Under the pieces are notes generated by a model, which was given only the letters and a program-made list of their open reading frames with translations, was not told where the DNA came from and did no database searches. A stretch of 64,000 bases of DNA from assembly GCA_030268105.1 (NCBI GenBank), contig BSDZ01000080.1, forward strand, positions 3,845,501 to 3,909,500. The letters are read 5' to 3'. The stretch is from Volvox africanus (Eukaryota > Chlorophyta > Chlorophyceae > Chlamydomonadales > Volvocaceae). Within the stretch, counting starts at the first letter, position 1. Each line of letters begins with the position of its first letter. A program made the translations under genes and the position numbers. Of this stretch, positions 23,434 to 37,200 are shown one piece after another.

Positions 23434-26400
23434 TCAAGTCTGCACGTGTCCATCAGCCGAAGGCGTGACTGACAACACCGTCCCTGGAGCCTGCTTGGGT
23501 GCTATGTCGTTTTGACTCTCAGTGCCCGGCATGGACGCGGTGCTGCGCCCGCCCGCCGGCTGGCCAAGATTGCCCCCACTGCCATACCGGCTTCCGATAT
23601 GCAGCTGCGGTGCTCGTAGGCTGTACTGGAGCGCGTAGCTGCACTTGTTAAACTTGCGCGTCTAGGGGGGAGTAGGCGAGGGTTAAGAGGTACAAACAGG
23701 ATTAAACGACGATACGAAATGCAAACCCTAAGTGGCAAGGTACATTGAGATACGAGCAGCTGGCCAGGGGTAATGTCGGCCAAATGGACCAGAGTGCACT
23801 GTGGCTCATATATATGGTCAATCACATGAGGCGCGTCCTTCACCCTCGCTATGCGAGGCATCCTAGGCGGATGTGCCCAGCGCCCAGTGGCCAGCGCCCG
23901 GCACCGCGACCATCGGTTGCTGCACGAGGCCCGCCGTCCCATCGCCTAACCACACATTCCAACGCTTATTCTCTACTCCTCAAGAGTTTAAACCCAGGGA
24001 TCCGACGAAAGCACAGGGATTTGTCGGCATTAGCACCCAAGATGGTTGCGGGGTTGTATGCTGCGTGCCAGCAATGCTGGTGAAGAGAAAGTACGAAGCG
24101 CAATAGCGATTATTTCGAACGCCGTTTGAACTCTAAAGCGGGAGATGAATAGCCGCATCAGGGGCAGATAAATCGTGCATGTGATTTTGCGGCGGAAATC
24201 CGCCAGACAGCGGCATATGAATCGGCGTCCTACAGGCACCGGGCACGCTGGAGAGTTGTCTGCCCCCAATAGACAATGTTATGCATTCAAGCGTTATTAG
24301 TGGTACATTGCGTGTGTTTATGCGCAGTAGGTGTAATACTTGATACCGTCCAATCTGCTCACCGATGAGAAGGGCATGAGCTTCTCCTCCATCTCCGCCA
24401 GTGTGATGCCATCATTTTTATGCAGTGCCGTGCGCGGCACAATAGGCAGCACGTGGTTGTTATGGAGGGAGGTGTTGAAGTCGAACGGGTTGTAGTTGGC
24501 GCCAGGCGAGAAGAGTACCTCCACCCGGAATCGCTCCGGGCTCTCAACCGGCACTGTCTTGTTCTCGTACATCCGGAAGACCACCTTGCAGAGCCGGACA
24601 GGTTAGGGGGGTGGGAGCGTACACACCATCATCGTGATGGAGCCCATTTGACGAGTGGACGAGGCGATATTCCAAGGAGGGGATGAGAGTCTAAGGGCTT
24701 AAAGCTTGACGACGTGTTTGTGCCTCAATCATGGTGGCTGAGCGTGGGTATTAAGGATGGAGTCAGAAGCCCCCTGGTCTGCCAAGACCCAACACCCAGA
24801 ACGTCCAAGACCCACGATGGCCAAGACACCTAAATGCTCGCACTAAACATATAACGGTCCATGTCCACCGAGCATCACCTCACCTCCTGCTTGGTTTTTA
24901 GCATCCTACCTGCGTCATGTAATCCAATTCTGTCGTCTCGTCCAGCTGTGCGCACGCTCCCTCGCTAAGCAGCGGCGAATTGTCATACTGCCGCGGGTAA
25001 GGCGGGCCGCCAGCAGCTCCCGCCGCGGCAGCTGCGACTGCTGCCGCTGCCATCATCGGTGAGTTGGCGTTTTCTAGAACGCCGGAACCGCCACTGCCAC
25101 CACCACGCACGAATACACTTGCTGTGACCATGGCCGCAGCAGCGGCAGCCGCCACCGGCGCACCACCAGCGGACGCGCGCAGGTCAGGACTGGAGGTGCC
25201 ACCAGTGCCAGATGGTGGAGTTATGGGTGGCATTGCACAGCCGTCCGTCGCTTCGGTTCCCAGATGGCAGCACCGCAGCACATTGACGAGCGAGTGCATG
25301 TGCGACTCAGATGTGAAGTAAATGCGAGTGCGCACGTGGCGCAGGGGCGAGTTGATGTCGGATGCATACGTGGGGCAAAGACGGTGTATGGTTTCGGTTT
25401 CAGCGGCTTCCATCTCTCCGGAGCCGGCCTCTATATCTCCCTCGCGACCCATGGGTCCGCCACCACCGCCGCGGGAGCTTACGACTGAGGGCGGGCCGCC
25501 GCGGAGACCACTATACTTCACCATGGCCTCGTCCTGGAGCGAGATCCTGTATGCAAGCGGGTAGAAGTGTCCAGAGCGGAGCGGATGTTGAAGTGGATTC
25601 CCCTGCTCATGGCATAACTCACAGCTCATAACTAGCCAGATGGGAGGAGCGGGTGTCAAGCAGGCCAAACTGCGCGGTACACCCTGAGCGATAGCGCCAC
25701 CTGCGTGCGCCCCCGTCCCCCGCCATCTTCTGCGGTTCCCTGCACACCTGCCAAGCTCTCCCTCAAGCTGGTCATAGTTGAACCCGCAGCTGGGCGTGCC
25801 CGCCCCCCCTTTGCCCCCGTGCGGCTCCATGCAGGCGGTGGCCATGGACTCCTCCCGCATGGATGCAAGATCCACCAGTAGCTTGCCCAGCAGCTCGTTG
25901 GCGATTTTAGAGCCGATCCGCAGCTTGCCACCCGAGTCCAGGCCGTACTCACAAGGAATAACCACATCGGCCAACAGCTTGGCAACGATGTACAACTCCT
26001 GAAAGGAGGGGAGTGGGGGTGCGGTAGGGCCCAACATTACCGTAGATGGAGTGCCGCATTCTTCACTGAACCTATTTGAGGGCTAATGCCGTCCCCTCTC
26101 GGTCAGCGTGCTCCATCGCACGAACGCGTCCCCTCACATGATACCCACTTCTTACCTCCAGCGCGTCCAGACCCAGGTGCGCATTGTGAATGGCATCGTA
26201 CTTGGCAGAGTCATATATATCCGGCACCTTGGAGATGTCGAACCGGTCCTTCTTCTCATTGTAGAACGACTTGAGCAGCTTGTGCCACCTGTATGGTGGG
26301 GAGGGTTATATAAGGTGCCTGGCATAAAATGATCACCATCACGGTGCTCCTGGGCATAAAATGCAGGCACTATCAACCCGCTCGCCACGTTGCTTGACCT

Positions 26401-29400
26401 CACATGCCCATTATAACAATTTCACCATTTTGGCACTTCCCCTCACTGTTTATGTTTTCCTAATCTGCACTCGATGGGCACACCCCTCGTCCCAACTCCC
26501 CATCTTTCCACCGTCCATCCTCTCCTCCCTTCCCACTTGCGAAACCCCATTCTTCTAAGTCATTCCAATCTCGCGTATTCAGTACCTGTCAAACATTAGC
26601 AGCATTTTCTCTCCGCCGCAGGGCTGGTTGTCATCATGCACGCGCTCCTTAGGGTCCATGCTGAGGGAGCTGTATTTTGGCGGGCCACCGCCGCGCGCCG
26701 CCGCGCCCTCCTCGCGCACCAGCTGCCGCAGCCGATCCTCCAGCCGTCGCAACAGCTCCACCAGCCGCCTCAGTAGCCCCAGCGGCGTGTCCGGCAGGCG
26801 CGCGATGATGGAGGGTGCGCTGTTTGCGCGCAATAACGTGTCAGAGAACAATGTGGAAGAGGCAACAGACGGGGAAGGGTCCAGCGAACGCTTGGAAAGT
26901 GGGCTCGGTCGGAGCGGCTGGATGTGCGTCACGGAGCCGAAAGCGGCCGGTGACGGGCGCAGCAGCTCAGCGCCCTGCTCAGCCACTTCCACCCCACCTG
27001 CGGCCTCCTCCGACACCGCGGGCGGGGCCGGCTCGGGAAGTAGCGGTTCCGAGGCAGCGGACTCAAAAGCCGAGTGGCCAGGAATCAAGGTTAGGGTCTG
27101 CGTCGGAGCACCACCGTTGTCTGGACCGTCAGTTTCCACCGAGGGATGAGGCTGGGACTTCGGTGACCCGCCTGCGTCAGGTCCAGCAGTGTCCGCCTTC
27201 ATTGAGTCCGCGTCCGCACCTCCCTCGGAAGGGGACTTCGATGCGACAGCCACTACCATCTCTTTACTTTCCTCATCAACATCATCCTGCTGCTGCTGCT
27301 GCTCCGGCTGCTGCGCCACCGACGCCGCCACCACTTCTTCTTTTGGTTCCCGATCTTGCTCCGGCCCCAGTTGATCATGCTTCCCTGCCGTTGTTGCCGC
27401 TGCTGCGGCCGCTGCTGCCGTTGCTGCTGTTGCTGCCCCTGCCGCTGCTGCCGCTGCTGCTGCCGCTGCTGCTGTTGCTGCTGTTGCTGCCCCTGCCGCT
27501 GCTGCCGCTGCTGCTGCCGCTGCCGCCGCGGCCTCCCGCTCTTTCTCTCGCACCAGTTCCTCCTCCCGCAGTCGTGCTGCTGCCTTCAGGGCCTGCAATC
27601 TGTCAATCATCCGTTGCAGTACGGGCAGCACATAAGGCGGTGGCGTGGAGGAGCTACCGCCGCCCAAGGACCCTGTCTCGGTCGAGGTGGCGCCTTGCAG
27701 ACCCTGACCACCAGCCGCGGCCACAGCTGCTGCTGCGGCCGCCACCGTCGTCAGCCCCGAGTTCTTACCAGTGGCGAAGGAGGAAGTGCGGCTGACCTTA
27801 GGTGACATAGGTGGGCTGATCATTGGCGTATGGGAGCGCTTACTGAGGGCCAGGGGCGCCAAGGTGGGCTTTTCGGGGTCCCAAGTCATGGCCTGAGGGA
27901 TGCGCGCGACGGCAAGGACGGCGGAAGGCAGTTGGGATCTGGGCTGAGGATGACGAGCGGGCAGCCCTTGAGTCGAGATCAAAGAGCGGTCTCCGGGCCG
28001 TATGGCATGAGAGAACCGGGGTTGTACTTCAGTTTACAATGCGCTACGCAAGAGGCTCACCATCCGATTAAGGGTAGTCCCAAATGATGCTAAGCTAAAC
28101 GATGACCCCGTCGCTTCTGGCCAAGCCCATAGCCCATCCACCCCAACCATCGTAACCACGCCTCTCCCACCTGGTACAGCGCCTCCTTGGCGTCGGCTAT
28201 TTCATCCGAGGCGCCCTTCCCGAACGCTTCCAACATGGATGCGTCCTTATTGACCAGCGATACCAGGATGGGGGTCAAGCTGTTGCCCTCAAGATCCAAC
28301 ATGGCCTTGGTGAAGGCGGCGGCAGAGGTCTTCGGGGCCGGAGGCGAGGCGTGGGGCAAGTCGAGGCTTTACACGGCTGGACACACTATTAACAGGGGTG
28401 GTCCGGCGAAAAGGAAGGTCGCTAGAACCTCTGCACACAGATGCCGCACCAAAAAGGTTTACTGCGGACCAGTAATATGCTCATTTGCTCGTGGCTTGCG
28501 CGTACGCGTGTAACGTACCTGCACACGGCCCTCGTCCGAAGAGTAGATCTTCAGGTCGTGTCGGTATGTGGAATGCAAACGCAGCAGCCCATTTCCGCCG
28601 CTGGAACCAGGGTCCGAGGGGACGATCGGGTGGGCGGGGCGCAGGGTTTGGCACGAAAGGAAGGCCGCATAGTGATGGGGACAGACACCCTGATGGCACG
28701 TCAGACCATGACGTCAGACATGCTCCTCTAAGAGCTGGCGCAAACACCAATAACGTCACTGCATAAATTGCCAAAGCCATGCCCCAAAATATTGTGTACG
28801 CACTAAGTAGCTACCGGGACGCGTAAAACAAATTAAGTCCTCCTCGGTGCTCTAGCCTTTCATCCCTGAAGTGATGCTGTTTCCTAAAGCCTTGGGCCCA
28901 TTCCACGACTCCTAACCGCACCTGGGGTACATCACCATGCGGTAGATTTTGCCCAGGTCCTCTGCTTGTTGCCGCCCCGCATGCGTGAGCACTCCGCCCC
29001 ATTTGAGTATGAGCAGGCCCTCCAGGACGGGGGCACCCGACGTCCCAAGGTGCGCAGCGCTGCCGGAGCTGGGGAACATCTGCACCGGGCCAGACGGTCC
29101 TGCGCCGTGCGATTCTGCAAGGAATGGCAAACCAACGTTGGATGATGAGCGCGCGATCACAGGGTGATGGTGAATCAGCGAATTGTGCTTGATGCTGCAC
29201 GCAATGCAGCAGGTCGTCCTCCGTAGAAGATTTAGTAGGATCTCAACCAGGCGGCGCAGGGTGAAGCCAGGACTGCCAGGAGAAAGAAAGCTGTCAAAGA
29301 GCGGTGCGAAGGTCAGCTACAGCTAGGCGGATCTATGGGAAGGGGAGGTCTACCCTGATGTCACCGCTGCTTTCGACGTTGGTGCCATACCTTGCACAGA

Positions 29401-32400
29401 TGGCATCGACGTGAGAAGGTCCACCGAGCCCCCGGCCCCCTCGAAATGCTGCCCAGCGGCCCCGCCTTGCTGTTGCGCGGCTACTCCGGGCGCAGCGGCA
29501 GCCACTGCTGCCGCTGCAGCCCCGTCTGTGTTGGGCGCGATGCCCCAGCGCAGCGGTTTGATTTGTACCTTCCGATTGATGCCGGAAAACTGACCACCAC
29601 TCTCCAATACCGTCTGCATGATGCGCAGCTTGCCCCGCACCTCTTGTGCCGCCTCGCGCTCCTCATCGCCAGGGCCACCCTCCTTCTCATCATCACGCCT
29701 CTCAAAATCCTGAGTACCTCATCATAGATACAACAGTATAAGTGGGCAGGGCGACATGCGCCCAGGGTACTAGCGGGCATGTCGGCTGCAACGCCGGCAG
29801 TAGATGCCCAAAAGTGTTGCGATACGGAGGAAACTACGAACGAGTGGGAGATCGAGAAGGACATGACAAAAGAAGTTGCGCCTCACCCACCTTGACCAGC
29901 TGCCGCGTGATGTCCAGCAGCTCCTGCAACTGCAGCGGGGACTTGAGCTTGGCCTGCTTGCCCTTAGCGTCCTTGTACTTATGGAATAGGTTTAGCAGCG
30001 GCTCCTGGGTCACCACCACCTTAAGCTTCTGTTTAGGGGTGCGATCTGGAGTGTAATGGAAAGTCAAGGGCGGAGGATTCGGTGCAGCGTACTGCAGGGG
30101 CGGCAACCACACAAAACGGATGAGGACTCGGGGGTTTACAATCCAACAAGGAATAAGCTGAGGTCGAAGGACGAAGGAAGGCTGAAGTCCCTCCAAACCC
30201 GCTAAGCCTCCCATATCCCTTGTTTTATCTAAACCTAATGACACACCCCTATCCGGGCAGGTAACATACAGATCCTTCAGACAGGTAAAACCCCAACCCC
30301 ATCGATCCGGGTTCTGTTGTATCTCACTCCCCTATCCCAGTGAATTTACCTCCATGGCGGATGACGGCCAGCACACAGCGCAGTTCCTCCTTCTGCATGC
30401 GTTTGGCTGTATGGCGCACTTCGCTCACGTCCATGCCCGGCACCAACGCCTCGTCGTCTTCATCGTCGCTCTGCATGCGGCGCAGGGGTAAAATGCGGCA
30501 GGGACCTTCGAAAACGTGCGAAAAGGATTGGGAGGCGAGCAGAGTGTAGGCCGTACCATGAGGGCTATTGCTGACAACAGCAACACAGTAGTAAGACTCT
30601 CATACGTTGTAGACACATGGCGTGTTGCACTCAGCCTCCCACCCAATATCATCACCAATGCCAAGATGCGAAGCATGTTGCCATTGAATAATCCGCTTGT
30701 GTGTGGATGACCTAGACTAGGGCTAGCAACCAAACGCTCCCGTGTAGCATAACCACTGCTACAGCACCAAAGCAAGCCCTACTTGTTCTACACCCGAACG
30801 CACTAGCCCTAAGTCCTTGTGCTGAGCCATGAGTCCCAAGACCCGCCATTCGCCCGCCCACATCACCCAGACCAGCAAAAATTATATCCCAGCGACATGG
30901 GACGACCCCAATGTCTCTTCCGCCAGGCATGGTCACCGCTTTCCCATGCCACCCCACTGACCCACCCATCTACCTACGCACCACAACGTTGCTATCCGTC
31001 TCGGGGTTCGTCAGCCCGCCCGTATAAGTGGGTAGATTAGGTTGCGCGTTGAGGCGGTGCGGAGCCAGCGCCGACAGAACGATGGAGCGCAGGATGTCAG
31101 CCGCATCATCGTAGTACTTTTTTGAGTTCTTGACAAACGACCAGCCATTCACGTCGCATACATAGGAGCGGCCTTTTTCGGATCGCAGCAGGTCAAAACC
31201 GCAGACCTTCTGGCCAAACGCCAGACACACCATGCGCGCAATCTCCTTCTCCTGTGGACTCAGAAGCACTGGGAACCGCATCTCCTTGCCGTCTGCATTG
31301 CGCAGCACCTTGCCGTCCACCACCGGAGACTTGCGTGCCTCGGCGTGAGCATACCTGTCGCCAGGCGGAGCCAGGGGTCCAATATGTGGAATGGGAATGC
31401 GAAACTGGGTAAACTGGGCAAGGACACAGAGCGTGGAACGGGGCGGGTGTCTTAAATTCTTTATTCAGTTTTAATCAACTCGTGCTGGTCCAATGCGCAT
31501 CACGCGGACTGGAGAAGTATAGGACTTTGTGGGGGATAGCTATCGAACAGCCACGGGCGCGTGCGCTGGTGTGCAGGCACTCACCTTGGGCCCACGGTAT
31601 AGACCTTGACATCGGTGCCGCCGGTGGGCAAGAACTCCTCGTAAATGTATGATCCGTCCCGCCGTACCTTGCCGTCGTGCGAGCTATCGTACTTGGACGC
31701 CTTGTCGTCTACCTTCCGGAACAAGTACTTAACACCACCGCCCTGGGACGGAATAGCGGGGAGCGGCCTCACTGAGGAGTTTCAAAACCTAGAAGCCCAA
31801 GCTGCCAGGATGGAGGCATTGGGTGGATTAGAATATAAGGGCAACCATTGAGGACAGCTGCGAGCACAAGCCATTAGGCCCCAAGGTCCAAATCAACTTC
31901 GGGTCGGTCAACATTGGGCCTCCATACGGTCGGAGATCCAAACCTGCGGCCCATGCGGTGCTTACAGGAAACGGCTGCATGGTGATAGGCCCCGCCCTAA
32001 CCAGCCCAGCTGCATTTCCAACCCCTCATCCACATGGCGTCCATGACGCCCGCATTAGCTGCTGCACCCTTAAGCAGCAGGCCTGCAGGACGAAGCGTGG
32101 TCTCCAGCCAGCCAGCCAGCCAAATGCACAGAATTTTGAACTGTAGCATTTCTGCATGCCCGCTCCATCTCCGACTTACCATTGAGTGCGGGTAGTAAAC
32201 CCAGATGTTGTGGTCCTCTCCGCTGACCGGCTTCTCCACAAACGGCTTGTAGATGCGCTGCCCGTTCAGCTCCACGTAATCTTCGTCCTCCAAGAATCCC
32301 AGCGGGTCGGTGACACCTACAATGACGAGGCATACCAGGCGGACCGTGACTACGGCCGAGAACGACTCTCGCTATATGTGCTGGTATATTCCTGTGCGTA

Positions 32401-33503
32401 TCTATGCGCTCTACCAGCGCCACTTACACCATACACAATCTTCGCCCTTCTGCTCTCGCTGTTTCTTACTTTCTGCGCGGTCCTCCGCAGGTCTTTTCAA
32501 AGGCCCGCTCACACTTCGTGAATGCCCCATGGAAGCGCAATAGCATTTCTTCCGCCGCTTCCTTCCACGGACCTCCTTTATGCTCAACAGTCTGCTCCTA
32601 CGATCGCACATATCAACTCACCTTCAGGTAAGTTGTCCCTGTCCACAATTATGTGGGTGGGCACAGGGATGCTCCGTTTGACTAGCTGCTCGTAAACCTT
32701 ACGGCGGTCCAGCAGGTCATCCTGCACCCGATGCCGGCCAAGAAACGATGGTGAATGTGCGCGTGGTGCTACGTGGTGTTGGCAACTGGGCTCACTTAGG
32801 ACCGTTCGGGGTCGTCATCATGAGGACATGAGATGCGTGTAATACACATCACATCTTACAAGAGCGTGTTCGGCCATGTTCGCTGCCGGGATCCACATAT
32901 GCGTGCCTGGGTGTGTTGGAGGCCTACCCGTCAAGCCGGCTGTGCATCAGGTATCGCGCACGGCATTGCCGAGGTGCCTCCGAGAAAGGAAGCCTATTTG
33001 CAGAACCCTAGTGGAGTGGCATCATGCTTGTTTGCATGGACCAAGATAAACATGATATGCCTTCCCCAACAGCATTGCGATAAGGTCTTATATCGGAAGG
33101 TCTGCCTCTTGTGCAAATCTCCATCCCACCAACCCAACGTAATGCATCCGGACCCCCAAACCCCATCACCAACCATACCCCACACCTGCATGAACACGTC
33201 GTTCACCAGGAATGGACGCCGGTGAAGGATATATTCTTGGGCTTTCTTCAGGGGAAATCCATCCGAGTGCCAGCATAGTAAGCACTCCACGTGTGGCCAT
33301 TCATCTGTGGGCTTCTCCAAGATAACTTCGTCCCCAAAGATAACGACCTCAAATTCTCCCCATGCGGTAAGACGCTCCAATATTTCCTTCATAGGTTTGC
33401 TGCGTGCTTTTTTGTCCATAGCACAGACGCCAATGCGGACTTTGGGCAGGTTGGCGTGCCCATCCGTCGCAGCGCGAAATAAGCCCCTAAGCAAGCGCTT
33501 CAT
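23434..33503 (-). CDS. VIP1: VIP1/PPIP5K inositol-pyrophosphate kinase-phosphatase
   Basis: Seventeen exons (33503-33186, 32721-32622, 32316-32180, 31742-31585, 31354-30982, 30470-30350, 30045-29891, 29709-29391, 29114-28922, 28600-28519, 28329-28171, 27892-26586, 26288-26156, 25998-25748, 25546-24910, 24584-24363, 23661-23434) join with all phases matching to 1630 residues. The N-terminal ATP-grasp kinase domain (about 22-345) shows [45 protein letters not shown] and [14 protein letters not shown]. The histidine-acid-phosphatase domain starts at RHGDRTPKQK (400-409) and continues with [20 protein letters not shown] and [13 protein letters not shown] (about 1340). The family adds and removes the pyrophosphate on InsP6/InsP7 and links phosphate and TOR signalling to metabolism. 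At about 1630 residues it is some 1.5 times plant VIP length; the excess is low-complexity Ala/Ser/Glu sequence in exons 8, 12 and 15. The last exon is the least certain: reading on past 24363 would stop 15 residues later. Confidence 0.93.
27395..27535 (-). repeat. GCN/alanine repeat with 54-bp period in VIP1 exon 12
   Basis: A tract of GCA/GCG/GCC codons (minus strand) encodes an almost pure Ala run at about residues 826-876. It contains two near-identical 54-bp units, each giving an 18-residue block with the interruption GAATAAT. The reading frame is kept, so the expansion occurred in multiples of three within the coding sequence. Confidence 0.85.
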
Positions 33504-34280
33504 GTTCCCAAATGTTCTGAGTAGTTTGTTCCTGTGCAGGCGATCTGACAAATTACTTAACTCTTGGCAATACGTGGGCCAAACAAACGTGCCACAGGTA
33601 AACTGACACAAACGTCACGCCCCTCCAAAACCTTACTCGATACTTGAAGTTTTTGCACCTTGTACTTTGCTGCTGTAACTTCACCACCCATGCATCGGCA
33701 TAAGCAGCTGTTTGGCAAAGCCTTCCTACTGCTGCTCCAACGCCCTACCGGTGTTTACCAAGGCTAATTCTGCATTCATTAAAGCAAGATACCTACAAGT
33801 GCATGCATATTTAAATATAACCTATATTATATACATCATATGTAGCTATGGTAAAAAACTTTCATAAAGAGGTACTGTTTTGGGCGGCATATTCGTACCC
33901 AAGTGCGCTGGAAACCACAGCCAAGCGAAGGTAAGAAATCCATTCCTTCAGGAGGATTATACCCCTCTGTATAGCATTGACCACATCAGCAGTTTGCGAG
34001 CATGTTTTGCGACAGCTCCGAAGCTAGCAGCATTTTCTGCATCATGTTTTCTCCATAGCCAATTATCGTTGATCTGCGAATCCGAATAACATTTTTTTGT
34101 TGCAGGTCACAGCGTTCGCCAGCATCTTGTTCCTTTGGGGTCAACTTGCCACCTGTTCGGGTATACAGATAATAGGGGCCTCCGCTGTTGAAGGGAGTGT
34201 TTGAAAGCTGTAACCACCCATGATTTTTAACGTTCCTTGGGAGCAGACGCAACGAAGCATCACCTCCGCGAAATGCTCTC
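33504..34280. promoter_or_regulatory. Divergent upstream region, VIP1 / coiled-coil gene
   Basis: 777 bp between the two proposed start codons, AT-rich around 33780-33870. The VIP1 frame stays open upstream to about 33611, so part of this may be 5' UTR or extra N-terminus. No recognisable element. Confidence 0.4.
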
Positions 34281-37200
34281 ATGGCTTCAAACTTTGATGC
34301 GCATGCCCTGGGTGGAAGGGTTCCAGCGTCAAGAGCGCAGGTCATGTCCACGATGGCACCAGGAACGGCTGCCCACGTGGTATCTTCTCCACCAGCAGAT
34401 GTGGCAAACAGCGGGGAATCTGTAATCATGGCGCTGCGTCATGTAGCCCAGCAGCAAGCGCTTCTGGCGCAACAACAGCTTGAGTTGACGGAGGCAGGGC
34501 GCAGCGAGCAACGCGACTTTGCAGCTGAGCGGCAACGCCTGGCCCAGCGTGCAGCTGAGCTCCAGCGGCAGGCAGAGGACCACGACCGCAAGGTGCGGAG
34601 GGAGACCTCATGCAATTGAAAAGGCATGCCACGCGGGAGATGCAGCCGCGCACGGGAAGGGTGGTCTATCGTGTGCGTGCCATGTCGTATGGAATGTGCA
34701 GAGAAAGAAATGCCGGGCAAGTATTGGGAAGGCGTTAATGTCGTACTGTTGCATGCATGGGTTCTGGCGATTGCTGGAAACCCAGCTGTCTATGCCATCA
34801 TCCCCGGGTGCGGTGGCAGCTTTGCAGCAGCGCTGCCTGGGTGAGCGCCTGGAAGTCATTCCACCTGCCTGCCACCGATTGTTACACTCCGTTCGCGTCC
34901 TAGGCGTGCTATCCGGCCATTACCCAAGGATGACATAGCTTAACTTCTTTCACAGCATTCGGTTGGTTCGTAGCGGCTGCTTCTGGCCTTTGTCCTCCGC
35001 CATGTCACCGCCAGCATACAGCCTTGCTCCCTGGTGCAGCCCCTCTCCACTGCTTCTTTCTCCAACGTTTGCAACTTTGCACGTGCGGGCATCTACCAGG
35101 TCGCTGTAGATAAGGAGGCGCTGGTGGCACGTGAACAGGCATTGGCGGCACGTGAACGAGCACTAGCGGCACGCGAGGAGGATCATCAGCGTAAGGTGTG
35201 GTGGACGAGCATTTGTTCAATATGGGAGAGTATGCAACTTCCCGTGGACACGGCAAGTCGCCATGCCGTATCATATGAGCAGAAGGCCTTAGCTCCAACA
35301 CCAGGGTTCTTCGTGTAAGCCAGGGGAAAATGCTAGACAAAAGGCAAATGTACCTGTGAGAGGCTCAGGCTCAGGCTCAGGCAGCTATGCAGAGAACAAA
35401 ACACGGTGAAGGGCAGCGCTATCCAAGCTGTTTGTACTAGGTTTGGGGAACAAACGTTCGTAATTGGATTCGGTGAATAGCAGTTACAGGGGTGAGAGGG
35501 TGAGGGGAAAACTTAGTATACAAATGCGTAGTCCGTTTAGTCATTCTACAACCTACTGATACTTTTCATTTGCTGATCGTGGCTCACGTTTGTTGTGGGT
35601 TGAGCCCAAAACAGGTGGACGTCCATGACGTAATGGTTGTTATTCTTGTTTTAAGTTAGCTCCAAATCGACCCCAACTATACAAACTGACCGCCTTTTCC
35701 TGGCACCATGCCCCCCGTATGACGGCTGACATAAACAAGGTCATTGCGGACAAGGAGGCGCAAGCTACGCGTGAACAGAACCTTGAGCGCAAGGTATGGT
35801 GTCGAACATAAGGCACATATAGGTTTACTAGTATGTTCAAACCATAAATGTACAACTTACATAGTGTTGAGAAGATTATTACCATCGAATTCTTTGTCCC
35901 GGCATCCCGAGTGTGAAACATGTCATCCCAAGCTCCGGATCAAGATCGACGTTTTGAGAATACATACTCACACAAGTGACCTGTGGCCCTGGTAAAAAAC
36001 CCCTATTTGGGCAGTCACAGGGGTCCAGAGGTCCATTGTTTGCCGGGCATAAGTTCAGGTGCTGCCTTTCTCGCTGCTTGCCATTTCCACTGTTTATGCT
36101 AATTTCTACCACCCATACCTCGTGCAATTTCTGAATTCCGCCAGGTATTTGCGGACAAGGAGGCGCTGGCTTCACGCGAACAAGCACTGGCGGCACGCGA
36201 GCAGGCGTTGGCGGCACGCGCAGCTGCGGACAATAATGCATTGGCGGAGCGTAAGCAACAGTTGGCGGACGCTGAGTCACAGCTGCAGGCACTGTCGCAG
36301 AAGTGCAGCCAAGAGTACATGGCCCTGCTGGCTGTGCGTGCGGAGCTCCAGGAGAGGTCAGTTCGTTACATGTTGAAGGGCGTGGGCAACGACAGTCTCG
36401 GAGCCCATGGGGTTGCATCTAGGAAGGCAGAGACGTAATGAGGGCCGGTGTCGTGTTCCTGGGGGGTGGCCAGGTGAGCTCACCTGCCACTGGGGAGCTC
36501 AAAGAATTTCACAGCAGGGTATGCTATGACATCCAGCTTCTTGCGTAGGGTTCCCGCTGACCATGTTTGCAGTAACCGTTGAACACATACGTCCGCCCTC
36601 GGCAACCTATACCTTGCACCGCAAACCATGCGACCATTTCTGGCTGGCCCCATGTTACGTCGTGGACGCCGTCCATAGGCTGATGGCGGCCCGGCTTGAA
36701 GCGCAGGCTTATATCGGAGGGACCGGGATGGGGACTGCTGCAGGTGCAGGCTTTGGCAGCCGTGCAGTCAAGCACCACCAACCCGGGGCGGCGGGTCACA
36801 CGTCCATCGCACATGATGTAGTTGCAGCGGGGACGGGATCTGCCAACGGAACCTCTATGCGGGCATGGACAGAGACGGACGTGCCAGCGCAAACGTGCGC
36901 GACCACGGACGCTAAGGCTGCACCGGCAGGCGTGGCAGGCGCGGTAGCGGAAGGCGAAATCATACCAAACGCTATACCCATACATTCCGGGTCAAATGAT
37001 CCAGTCTTTGAAGGTAGACCACCCAGCAAAGATACTGGCCGAGCAGCTGGCGGGGATGCGCACGGTCCGCCCTTCAGGTTTGCTGCAGAACGGCAGCCAG
37101 GCAAGCGCGTTGGGGCTGAAGATGGTGGCTGGCGCCAGGAGTTCGGCGATGCTGCGACAGACAATGGCCTCAGGTAGGCCTTCAGGAGAGGAGCAAGTTG

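Noticed and set aside
26815..27795. Plus-strand open frame of 326 residues, Leu/Pro-rich, looking like a membrane protein
   Set aside because: It is the complement of the Ala/Gly-rich VIP1 exon 12; the poly-Leu arises from reading the GCN repeat backwards.
36524..36985. Minus-strand Cys-rich frame suggesting a zinc-finger protein
   Set aside because: It lies opposite exon 5 of the coiled-coil gene; the Cys spacing is irregular and derives from repeated GCA/TGC in the sense strand.
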